Shown here in pieces: positions 26,677 through 35,163 of a stretch of DNA of 64,000 nucleotides. Every line of letters begins with the position of its first letter. Position 1 is the first letter of the stretch. A program made the translations under genes and the position numbers. The stretch comes from JAICSD01 sp963836665 (GTDB lineage: Bacteria > Acidobacteriota > Vicinamibacteria > Vicinamibacterales > 2-12-FULL-66-21), in contig CAWIKL010000002.1 in the NCBI GenBank assembly GCA_963836665.1, positions 434,001 to 498,000 on the forward strand, read 5' to 3'. Under the pieces are notes generated by a model that saw only the letters and a list, made by a program, of their open reading frames with translations, was not told where the DNA came from and ran no database searches.

Positions 26677-28017
26677 ATGCGTGTCTTCGACAACGACTCA
26701 GCCGGCGGTTCGCCCGTGCCCGGGCTGTTGCTCGGCCTGGTGCTGACACTCCTCGCCGTCGTCGCCTACTCGTGGTACATCGGCACGCGCATCTCCGGGC
26801 TACGTTCCCTGCAGACGCAGTTGACCGATCGCAACCGCCGCGACTCGCTGCAGCTGCTGCGCATCCAGAACGATCTGAATGCGCTCGGGCTGGCGATGCG
26901 AGACATGCTCGATCCGGAGGAGCACTACCGCCTGACGGCGTGGTCGGCGCAATTCCAGCGCCTGCACGTGGACCTCGAAGACGCGCTGACGCGCGAGGCG
27001 GAGGCGTCGGGTGCGCGCCGCACGCCCGAGCAACGACGCTATCTCGAGGACTCGGTCGCGCAGTTCTTCGACGCCTCCATGCGCATCTTCGAGCTCGCCG
27101 CCGGCGGGCGCGAGGACGAGGCGCGCGCGCAGATCCGCCTGTCGCTCCAGGCGCGGCAGTCGGCGCTGACCACCGCAGTGGCGCGCCTGCTCGTGCAGAA
27201 CAACGAGGCCGAGGAGCAGACCGCGCAGGAAGTGCAGAACATCTACGTGACCGTGCAGCAGCGCGTCTACGCGTTCCTGGCGGCGACGCTACTGGTGATT
27301 GCCGCGACCTCCCTCTACCTGATTCGCTCGAACCGCCGCCTGTTCGCGCGCCTGGCGCTGCTCTCGGAACAGCGGCGCGACCTGGCGCAACAGATCCTGA
27401 CCGCCCGGGAAGGAACCCTGAAGGAAATCTCGCGCGAACTGCATGACGAATTCGGGCAGCTGCTGACGGCAATCGGCACGATGCTGGGGCGCGTCACCAA
27501 GAAGACGGCCGCCGACTCGCCGCTCGCCGCCGACCTGCGCGAGATCTCGGAAATCGCGCAGACCGCCCTCGACCGCGTCCGCGGGCTGTCGCAGACACTC
27601 CACCCGTCGCTGCTCGACGAGCTCGGCCTCGACAGCACCGTGGAGTGGTATCTTTCGACCGTGGAACGGCAGCTCGGCATGCAGGTCACCTACGAGCGCA
27701 CCGGCACCCCGGCACGGCTCGACCAGATGACCACGATTCATGTCTATCGCGTCCTGCAGGAAGCGATGAACAACGTGGCGCGCCACGCCGGCACCAGGGC
27801 GGCGTGGGTGAGGTTGCACAATAGCGACCAGGGTCTGCGGCTCGAGGTGGAGGACCACGGCACAGGCGTGCGTGCCGATGGGCGCCGCGGGCTGGGGCTC
27901 GTCACGATGCGCGAGCGCGCCGATCTCGTCGGCGGCACCTTGGACTTTCTCACGCCGACGGCTGGAGGCACCCTCGTCCGCTTCAGCGTTCCGCCTCCCG
28001 GGCCGCCCGCCGCATGA
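26677..28017 (+). CDS. NarL-family sensor histidine kinase
   Basis: The 446-residue protein has an N-terminal membrane helix (residues ~16-36), a helical extracytoplasmic sensor region rich in Arg/Glu, and a second helix (~205-225). The HisKA_3 phosphorylation site is EISRELHDEFGQLLTAIG (His256), and a HATPase_c domain follows with VLQEAMNNVARHA (N box), VEDHGTGV (G1) and GLGLVTMRERADLVGGTL (G2). It follows the GH31 gene by 12 bases and overlaps the response regulator gene by four. Probably a cognate pair sensing an envelope or substrate signal. Confidence 0.93.
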   Translation: MRVFDNDSAGGSPVPGLLLGLVLTLLAVVAYSWYIGTRISGLRSLQTQLTDRNRRDSLQLLRIQNDLNALGLAMRDMLDPEEHYRLTAWSAQFQRLHVDLEDALTREAEASGARRTPEQRRYLEDSVAQFFDASMRIFELAAGGREDEARAQIRLSLQARQSALTTAVARLLVQNNEAEEQTAQEVQNIYVTVQQRVYAFLAATLLVIAATSLYLIRSNRRLFARLALLSEQRRDLAQQILTAREGTLKEISRELHDEFGQLLTAIGTMLGRVTKKTAADSPLAADLREISEIAQTALDRVRGLSQTLHPSLLDELGLDSTVEWYLSTVERQLGMQVTYERTGTPARLDQMTTIHVYRVLQEAMNNVARHAGTRAAWVRLHNSDQGLRLEVEDHGTGVRADGRRGLGLVTMRERADLVGGTLDFLTPTAGGTLVRFSVPPPGPPAA

Positions 28018-28631
28018 CCAGAATCACCGTGCTCCTCGCCGACGATCACGCCATTGTCAGGCGCGGCTTCCGCCGCCTGCTCGAAGACGATCCCGGCATC
28101 GCCGTGGTTGGCGAAGCCAGTAACGGCGACGAAGCAATCGCCCTGGCCGGACAGCTCGCCCCGGCGGTGGTCGTGATGGACGCGGCCATGCCCGGCACAA
28201 ACGGTCTCGCCGCGACGCAGGCGATTACGCAGAAGTGGCCCGCCATCGCCGTGCTGATGCTGAGCATGCACTCCGAGCAGACGCTGGCGCGCCAGGCGCT
28301 CGCCGCAGGCGCCAAAGGCTACGTGCTGAAGAACGCGATGGACCTGGATCTCGCCGCGGCGGTCAAGCGCGTCGCGGCCGGTGAAACGGTGGTCGATCCC
28401 GCGGTGACCGTGCAAACGGTCGGGGAGAAGAACCGCCTGACGCCGCGCGAGATGGAGGTGCTGCAGCTCATCTGCAAAGGCCTCTCGAACAAGGAAGTCG
28501 CGGCACAGCTGCAGGTCAGCGCCAACACGATCGCGGTGCACCGCGCCAGCATCATGAACACCTGCGGCGTCCACAAGACCGCCGAGCTCGTCATGTACGC
28601 ACTGCAGCACGGGCTGATCAACCCGCTGTGA
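28014..28631 (+). CDS. NarL/LuxR-type response regulator
   Basis: The 205-residue protein has a receiver domain with the acidic pair D10-D11, phospho-acceptor D56 (VVVMDAAMPG), the Ser switch region in LMLSMHSEQ and Lys in KGYVLKNAM. A LuxR-type helix-turn-helix follows (LTPREMEVLQLICKGLSNKEVAAQL, residues ~138-200). The start overlaps the kinase stop as ATGA and the stop overlaps the CRTAC1 start as GTGA. Targets are unknown. Confidence 0.95.
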   Translation: MTRITVLLADDHAIVRRGFRRLLEDDPGIAVVGEASNGDEAIALAGQLAPAVVVMDAAMPGTNGLAATQAITQKWPAIAVLMLSMHSEQTLARQALAAGAKGYVLKNAMDLDLAAAVKRVAAGETVVDPAVTVQTVGEKNRLTPREMEVLQLICKGLSNKEVAAQLQVSANTIAVHRASIMNTCGVHKTAELVMYALQHGLINPL

Positions 28632-30302
28632 ACCGGCGCAGGTTCATCGGCCAATCGGCGGCCGCGCTCGCGTCGACGCTGCTGCCGCGCCGCGCCCAGG
28701 CGCAAGCGGCGCCGGCATTCCACTTTGTCGATGTCACCGCCCAGGCCGGGCTGCACTTCACGCACAACAGCGGCGCCTACGGCGGCAAGCTGTTGCCCGA
28801 GACGCTCGGATTCTGGCTGCGCGTTCCTCGACTACGACGGCGACGGCTGGCAGGACATCTTGCTCGTCAACGGCATGGACTGGCCGGGCCACACCCAAAA
28901 ACGCTCGACGCTGAAGCTGTATCGGAACAACCGCAACGGCACGTTCAGCGATGTGACCAAAGGCGCCGGGCTGGACCTCGAACTCTACGGCATGGGGGTC
29001 GCCGCCGGCGACTTCGACAACGACGGTTACCCCGACATCTTCATTACCTGCGTCGGTCAGAGCCGGTTGTTCAGGAACACGGGCAAAGGCACGTTTGTCG
29101 ATGCAACCAAGGCCAGTGGCCTGGGCGGACGCGCCGGCTTCAGCACGTCGGCGTTGTGGGTCGACTTCGACCGCGACGGGCGGCTCGATCTGTTCGTCTG
29201 CAACTACGTTAAGTGGACCCCAGAGCACGACGTGTTCTGCAGCGTCGACGGCGCGAAGAAATCGTACTGCACGCCGGAAGCCTACCGCGGCGACACCTGT
29301 TGGCTGTTCCACAACCGCGGCGACGGCACGTTCGAAGACGTGACCGAGACGAGCGGCATCTTCGACACCAGCTCGAAGTCGCTCGGCGTGGCGATGATCG
29401 ATGCTGACGGCTGGCCGGACTTGTTCGTCGCCAACGACACGCAACCGAACAAGCTGTATCGCAACCAGCGCAACGGCACGTTCAAGGATGCGGCGGTCGA
29501 CGCCGGCGTGGCCTTCAGCGCCGACGGCAAGGCTCGCGCCGGCATGGGTGTCGACGCCGGCGACTTCGAGGGCAGCGGCCGCGCTGGGCTGGCGGTGACG
29601 AACTTCGACAACGAGATGGTCGCCCTCTACCGCCCGATCGGCAACGGCCGGTTCGAGGACGTCGCCGTCCGCGCCGGGATCGGCGCCGTGTCCCGCGGTA
29701 CGCTCGGTTTCGGCTGCGCCTTCGCCGACGTCGATCTCGACGGCGCGCTCGACCTGCTGGTCGCCAACGGGCACATCGACGCGACTGTGCGCGAGATACC
29801 GGGACATGCGGGCTACGCGCAGCCCGCGCAGCTGTTCCTCAACCAGGGGGGCGGGGCGTTCCACGATGTGGCCGCCGGCGCCGGCGGCGGCTTCAACGCC
29901 CCGCGCGTCGGCCGCGGGCTCGCGGTCGGCGATTTCGATCGCGATGGCGACGTCGACGTCTTGATGACGACGAACAACGGTCCGGCCGTCCTCTTCCGCA
30001 ACGATCAGGCCGCCGGCCGGCGCTCGCTTCGCCTGACGCTGACCGGCACGAAGTCCAACCGCGACGCGATCGGCGCCGTCGTCCGCGTCTTCCACGGCGG
30101 CGCGTCGCAGTCGCGGATGGTGAAGAGCGGGTCGAGCTACCTGTCGCAGTCGGAACTGCCCGTCACCTTCGGCATCGGCGCGCGCGATGTCGTCGAACGG
30201 GTCGTGGTCAGCTGGCCGAGCGGCGCGACACAGGAGTTCAAGAATGTAGCAGCGGGCCGCGCATACCGCTGCGTCGAGGGGCAGCGAACACTCATCGACT
30301 GA
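28628..30302 (+). pseudogene. CRTAC1/ASPIC-UnbV FG-GAP protein with a one-base frameshift
   Basis: Translation starts at GTG 28628 with a Tat-like signal (NRRRFIGQSAAALASTLLP) and reads family sequence up to GGKLLPETLG. At 28811-28812 an extra T (GGATTCTGG where GGATCTGG is expected) shifts the frame. The continuation in the next frame, SGCAFLDYDGDGWQDILL, is typical for the family and runs through several FG-GAP calcium-binding repeats (FDNDGYPDIF, FDRDGRLDLF, VDLDGALDLL, FDRDGDVDVL). It ends in an ASPIC/UnbV domain (GAVVRVFHGGASQSRMVKSG) at 30302. The restored length (~557 residues) matches the intact paralogue at 35164. Either recently inactivated or a sequence error. Confidence 0.85.
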
Positions 30303-31359
30303 TGCGCACGCGAACGAAGCCGAGGGCGAACGTGTTCGCCGGCTTCGCGTCCATCAGTCTCTTCCAGTCGGCGGCCTGCTCGAAGCCCGTGTAGAACACG
30401 GTGTAGGTGCCGTCCGACTCAGGCACCAGGCCGAGCGGTGTGCGCACCTCTGGCGCCCAATTCCCTTTCAATGGCTGGATCACGACGGTCTGCCCCGTCG
30501 ACCAGTCGAGGCCATCCTTCGACCAGGTGAATCCGATCGCGTCTGGATCCGCCGTCGTATCGTAGACCGCGGCGTAGGAGCCGTCGTGCAGGCGCTCGAC
30601 GATCGGGTTCTCGATGAACGTCGGTTCAATCGGCAGCTCCGCGGCGTGGCGGCGAATCCAGGGTCCGCCGATGGCCGGCGCCGTCGCCAACCCGACCCGC
30701 CAGTGCTGGATCGGGATTGACTCAGTCGTGGCACTGCCGTAGAGCGCAACCCAGGTCGCGCCGACGCGGTAGGGGAAGAAAGAGTCGACGCCTTGCAGCC
30801 CCTCCCACGATGCCGAGTCTGAGCCAGGCTTCAGGGCAATGTCTGCGTCGCGATACGGGCCGCCGATGCCATCGATGCCTTTCACGTCGGAGACCGCCCG
30901 CCAGATCCGCCCCTGCTCGTTCATGCGGAACTGCCTGGGCGTGTTCGGCTCGGCGGAATACGCCACGTAGAACAGGTTCCAGCGACTCTGATGATCGTCA
31001 AACACCGGGAGCGGCGACCACAGCGACGCGCGCGGATCCCTGCCTTCGAATTCTCCAGATGATTCGAACAGCGTCGCGACGCGCGTCCAGTGCAGGCGAT
31101 CGTCGCTCTTCCAGTGGGCCAGCCGCATCTTCACCCACATCGGATCGCCGACCATCTCTGAAGTGAAGAGGTGATACGTGCGTCCGATCTTGACGACGCG
31201 CCCGCCTTCGAAGCCGTACCTGTTGCCCTCTGCCCCGGGCGATCGGATCGTGAGTACCGGCGCCGGGTGCTGTTCGACGAGCACGAGCCTGGGAATCGTC
31301 GGCGGGGCTACACCCAGTGCCAGGGCCAGGGCCGTCGCGCAGAGGATCCGGTAAGCCAT
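30292..31359 (-). CDS. Secreted five-bladed beta-propeller protein (GH43/GH130-like fold), function unknown
   Basis: Start at ATG 31359 (MAYRILCATALALALGVAP, signal peptide), overlapping the enolase-family stop as TGATG. The 355-residue protein has repeats such as YHLFTSEM, DRLHWTRVATLF, WNLFYVAYSA, WVALYGSAT and SYAAVYDTTADPDAIGFTWSKDGLDW. These are typical of the five-bladed propellers of GH43, GH32 and GH130 enzymes. I cannot assign a family, and no catalytic set is certain. Its place at the end of the GH67-enolase operon suggests a role with glycans. It converges with the CRTAC1 gene with an 11-base overlap. Confidence 0.75.
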   Translation of the reverse strand: MAYRILCATALALALGVAPPTIPRLVLVEQHPAPVLTIRSPGAEGNRYGFEGGRVVKIGRTYHLFTSEMVGDPMWVKMRLAHWKSDDRLHWTRVATLFESSGEFEGRDPRASLWSPLPVFDDHQSRWNLFYVAYSAEPNTPRQFRMNEQGRIWRAVSDVKGIDGIGGPYRDADIALKPGSDSASWEGLQGVDSFFPYRVGATWVALYGSATTESIPIQHWRVGLATAPAIGGPWIRRHAAELPIEPTFIENPIVERLHDGSYAAVYDTTADPDAIGFTWSKDGLDWSTGQTVVIQPLKGNWAPEVRTPLGLVPESDGTYTVFYTGFEQAADWKRLMDAKPANTFALGFVRVRISR

Positions 31360-32612
31360 CACGCTGGCGATGATACCGTGCGCAGATCGGGCCGGCGACC
31401 GTCGTCGGGATCGGCCCACCGATCATTCGGCACAAGAGGCGTCCAGCCGGGACGGCCGGGGTCCTGATCGTACGGATACGGCCCGAGCTTCCGGTAGAGC
31501 TCGGCATATTGCCGTAGCTTGTCGCGATCCAGCGTGACCCCCAGACCGGGCCCTTTCGGCACGGCGATCGCGCCGTCCACGTATTTCATTTTCCCGCCCA
31601 CGATCACATCGTCGAGCAGGTGATGATAGTGGGCATCGGCGGCGTAGGACAGATTGGGAATCACTGCACCTAGCTGCAGCATCGTCGCCAGCTGGATGCC
31701 AAGCTCGCCGGACGAATGCACGGCCACGCCGAGCTGGAACGTCTCGCAGACGGCGGCCGCCTTGACGCAGGCGCGGATACCGCCCCAGAACGTCGTGTCG
31801 AGCAGGATCACGTCGACCGCGGTGTTGAGCACGTTCGCCGACAGCTGTTCGAAATTGACGACGACGGTGTTGGTCGCGAGCGGCATGCGAACCTTGTCGC
31901 GCACGCGCCGCATGCCGTTCAGGCCGAATACGGGATCCTCGAGATAGTCGTTATCGAGATCCTCGATCGCCTGGCCGAAGCGGATTGCCTGTTCGGTCGT
32001 CCACGCGCCGTTCGGATCGAAGCGCATGCGATCGCCGGGAAGGGCTGCCGCCAGCGCGCGGTAGCACTCCAGCTCATAGTCGGGATGAAAGACGCCGCCC
32101 TTGAGTTTGTGCGACCTGAAACCGTGTTCTTCCTTGAGCTGGCGTGCGTTCGCGACGAGCTGCTCCACCGTTCGCACCTCGCCAGCCTTGTCCCCGGGAT
32201 AGCGGAAGAAGAGGTATGACGCGAACGGTACACGGTCGCGCAGCTGACCGCCGAGGATGTCGCAGACGGGCACGCCCCACGCCTGGCCGAGCACGTCGAG
32301 GCAGGCGAACTCGATGGCAGCGACCAGCTGCGTACGGTTGTTGTAGAGCGATGCCGTCGGATTGGCGAGCAGAAAGCGCATCTCCTCGAGCCGCGCCGGG
32401 TCGCGGCCGATCAGATACGTCTTCAGCGCCAGGATCGCCGCCTCCGCCGCCTCCCCACCGCCGCCCATTTCGCCGAGTCCGACGAGGCCGGTGTCGGTCT
32501 CGACCTCGATGATCGTGCGGACGAAGCGCCCCCAGTGACAACCGTTGGCGTGGCGCAGCGGCGCCTCGAGCGGAACGGTGACGGAGGTGGCACGCAGATC
32601 GGAAATTTTCAT
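31359..32612 (-). CDS. Enolase superfamily protein, glucarate-dehydratase/mandelate-racemase subgroup
   Basis: The 417-residue protein has the capping domain (residues 1-130) and the TIM barrel with the KxK pair in SHKLKGGV. Metal ligands lie in MRFDPNGAW, the Glu of YLEDPV and the following LATNTVVVNFEQL, and the His in VAVHSSGELGIQLAT. The sequence around these sites is nearest to glucarate dehydratase-like acid sugar dehydratases. It lies directly after the GH67 alpha-glucuronidase gene (gap 23 bases) and overlaps the propeller gene. An attractive role is dehydration of the sugar acid made from released glucuronate (inference). Confidence 0.88.
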   Translation of the reverse strand: MKISDLRATSVTVPLEAPLRHANGCHWGRFVRTIIEVETDTGLVGLGEMGGGGEAAEAAILALKTYLIGRDPARLEEMRFLLANPTASLYNNRTQLVAAIEFACLDVLGQAWGVPVCDILGGQLRDRVPFASYLFFRYPGDKAGEVRTVEQLVANARQLKEEHGFRSHKLKGGVFHPDYELECYRALAAALPGDRMRFDPNGAWTTEQAIRFGQAIEDLDNDYLEDPVFGLNGMRRVRDKVRMPLATNTVVVNFEQLSANVLNTAVDVILLDTTFWGGIRACVKAAAVCETFQLGVAVHSSGELGIQLATMLQLGAVIPNLSYAADAHYHHLLDDVIVGGKMKYVDGAIAVPKGPGLGVTLDRDKLRQYAELYRKLGPYPYDQDPGRPGWTPLVPNDRWADPDDGRRPDLRTVSSPA

Positions 32613-32635
32613 GGGGTTCGCTGCTGAGTGCGCCG

Positions 32636-35137
32636 CTACCGAATCTCGATGTAATCGAGCGCCGCCGTCTCCTGCCCGTCTGGCGTCCCTTCGATTTCGA
32701 TCTCGTCGCCGGGCTTGAGCGCGATGCCAGCGATCACGTAGCGGCTCGACGACCCGCCGTCCAGTTTGCGCGACGGGATGTGGTCGTTGGCGGTCCACTC
32801 GGCCACGACCTTGCCGGCGATGCGCACGCGATAGTGTGCCGCGCCGGTGTTGACGTCGTAGTACTGCACGGCGATGTCGTGCATGCCGGCCTGGCCGGAA
32901 TACTTGAACGTCGCGCTACAGGACGGTGCGTGGCACTCGACGGCGCCGCTGCCCGATGCCGTTTCCCACGGTGTGACGGTCGTCAGCGTGTAGCCCTTCA
33001 GTTGCGCCGATTCCGCTTCGATGCGCCCGGGATAGGCGCCGACCCGCCCGGCCTCGTCGGAGATGCCGGAGGTGCGATGGAACCAGCGCGTCACCGCGTC
33101 GCGCCACACAATCGCCTGCCCCGCCTGGTAGTCGAGCTGCGTCAGCACCGCTTGGTAGCGGTCGTCGTCGATCAGGCCGCGCAGCGTGCGCCACGAGTCG
33201 ACCCACTTGGCGACCGCGGCGGCGCCGTCATAGTGCGAGTCGTAGATGAACTGGATGACGGTCTTGCCGGATTTCAGCGGCTGGTTGTACGGCACGTGGT
33301 GCATGAACAGCAGCAGGTCATCGGGCGTGGTCTCGGTTGATTCATACATCTTCGCGACCGCGGGGGGATACTGGCCGGCGAAGCCGGTGCCGGTGGCGAC
33401 ACTGCGATCCATACCGGCGCCCTGCTTGTCGGCGCGGTGCCACTGTCCCCACCCGTTCTCCTCCGACGCTTCCACCGCCACGCTGTAATGGTTGCCGACG
33501 ATGTCGGTCAAGGTCTGCAACCCGAGCGGACCGGTGTAGTTCTCGAACGTGCGCCACGATGTGAGTAGCAACTCGCTCACCGTCTGGCCAACCTGGGGAT
33601 CGATGCCGAAGGTCTGCCGCGTCCACTCACCGGCGATGTCAGCGGCGGTGAGATCCGGGTTCCAGGCGAGGCGGCCAAACGCGTAGAGGTTGGCCTGGGA
33701 TAGATGGTTGTTGGTCCAGCTGTCGGCGTCGCCGACGTTGGCCACGCCGGCAAAGCCGCCCAGCGGCCGCATGAACACGCGGCCGGCGACAATCGCCTTC
33801 ACCGGTGAAGGCTGATCGTGCGCCTTCATGTCGAAGTCGAGTGTCTCCTTCCACATCGGCGCCAGGAAGACGTTGTAGCGCGCCTGGCCGAAATATTCCT
33901 GGGTGATCTGCAGCTCGATCGCCTCGTTGGTCTTCTCCAGCCCGGCGAAGAGCGGCGACGCCGGCTCGCGTACCTGGAAGTCGATCGGCCCGTGCTTGAT
34001 TTGGATGATGACGTTGTCGTCGAACTGGCCGTCGAGCGGATGGAAGTTGTCGTAGGCGGCGCGGGCACGATCGTTCTTGAGGTTGCGCCAATCCATGTGG
34101 TGGTCGTAGACGAAGCCGCGATAGAAGAGGATGCCGCCGTGCGGTTTGAGCGCGCGCGCGACAACGTTGGCCGCGTCGGCGTGGGTCCGGTTGTACGCTG
34201 ATGGTCCGACGCGGCCTTCGGAATCCGCCTTGAGCACGAAGCCGGCGAAGTCGGGAATCGCGGCGTAGAGCGCATCCGCGCGTTCCTTCCACCAGGTGGC
34301 CACCGAGGGATCCAGCGGATCGTACGTGGGCAGCTTGCCGACCGACTGCGGGCTGCCGAAATCGATGGCGATGGCGACGTGGATGCCCCACGGCCGCAGC
34401 ACGTCGGCGACCTTGGCGATCTGCGGCACGAAGTCCGGCGAGAGCACCAGCGGATTGGCGTTGACGTTGTTGATCGAGACGGCACTGATGCCGAGCGAGG
34501 CGAGCAGCCGGGCGTAGTCGCCAGCCTTGCTCAAGTCGTCGCGGACCTTACCGTTGGCCCAGAACAACGAACGGCCGCCGTAGCCGCGCTCGATCGAACC
34601 GTCGAGATTGTCCCACTGGTTGACCCAGCGCACCGGCGCATAGGGCACTTCGCGATCGTCGAGACCGCTCAGCCCTTCGCCGTCGGCGACTTTGCGCAGC
34701 CAGGCGAACGCGCCGTAGAGCGTGCCGCGGGCATCTCCGCCGGCGATGACGGTAAATGACCTGTTGCCCTGATGGACGGTGCGCAGCCAGAAGGCATCGG
34801 GCGGCAGGGTGCCCGCGGGCGCAAGCGCCGGCGCCGACGCGGTGATCGATGCCAGTGTGCCGATCACGATCGCGCCGCCGGGCGGCAGACTGCTCGCAGG
34901 CTCGAGCGGCCGTCCGAGCAGGCCGTCGATCCCCTTGCGCAGTTCCTCCTCGGCCCGCTGGATCGGCGCCTCGCTGCCGAGACGAAAAATAGCCCGTGGC
35001 ACCTCAGCGCCAGCCCGCGCTGCGGCAGCGGGCGGCAGCGGCGCATACCGCAGCCACGCGGTATGGCCGTTCTCCGCAGACGCTGGAATCGCGACGAGCA
35101 ACATGCCCAAGATCCAGCGCCAGAGCGATTTTGTCAT
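32636..35137 (-). CDS. GH67 alpha-glucuronidase with C-terminal carbohydrate-binding-like domain
   Basis: The ATG at 35137 is preceded by GAGAGGGA at proper distance. The 833-residue product has a signal peptide (MTKSLWRWILGMLLVAIPASA), an N-terminal GH67 domain, and the catalytic barrel with LKADSEGRVGPSAYNRTHAD (general acid Glu region). GQFDDNVIIQIKHGPIDFQVREP holds the catalytic Asp and Glu of the family. The C-terminal ~130 residues (GRIEAESAQLKGY to ALDYIEIR) look like a CBM6/CBM35-type beta sandwich, an extra on the usual ~680-700-residue enzyme. The enzyme removes 4-O-methyl-glucuronate from the non-reducing end of xylo-oligosaccharides. It is exported here. Confidence 0.93.
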   Translation of the reverse strand: MTKSLWRWILGMLLVAIPASAENGHTAWLRYAPLPPAAAARAGAEVPRAIFRLGSEAPIQRAEEELRKGIDGLLGRPLEPASSLPPGGAIVIGTLASITASAPALAPAGTLPPDAFWLRTVHQGNRSFTVIAGGDARGTLYGAFAWLRKVADGEGLSGLDDREVPYAPVRWVNQWDNLDGSIERGYGGRSLFWANGKVRDDLSKAGDYARLLASLGISAVSINNVNANPLVLSPDFVPQIAKVADVLRPWGIHVAIAIDFGSPQSVGKLPTYDPLDPSVATWWKERADALYAAIPDFAGFVLKADSEGRVGPSAYNRTHADAANVVARALKPHGGILFYRGFVYDHHMDWRNLKNDRARAAYDNFHPLDGQFDDNVIIQIKHGPIDFQVREPASPLFAGLEKTNEAIELQITQEYFGQARYNVFLAPMWKETLDFDMKAHDQPSPVKAIVAGRVFMRPLGGFAGVANVGDADSWTNNHLSQANLYAFGRLAWNPDLTAADIAGEWTRQTFGIDPQVGQTVSELLLTSWRTFENYTGPLGLQTLTDIVGNHYSVAVEASEENGWGQWHRADKQGAGMDRSVATGTGFAGQYPPAVAKMYESTETTPDDLLLFMHHVPYNQPLKSGKTVIQFIYDSHYDGAAAVAKWVDSWRTLRGLIDDDRYQAVLTQLDYQAGQAIVWRDAVTRWFHRTSGISDEAGRVGAYPGRIEAESAQLKGYTLTTVTPWETASGSGAVECHAPSCSATFKYSGQAGMHDIAVQYYDVNTGAAHYRVRIAGKVVAEWTANDHIPSRKLDGGSSSRYVIAGIALKPGDEIEIEGTPDGQETAALDYIEIR

Positions 35138-35163
35138 CTTCCCTCTCATTCTCGCCGCTTTGC

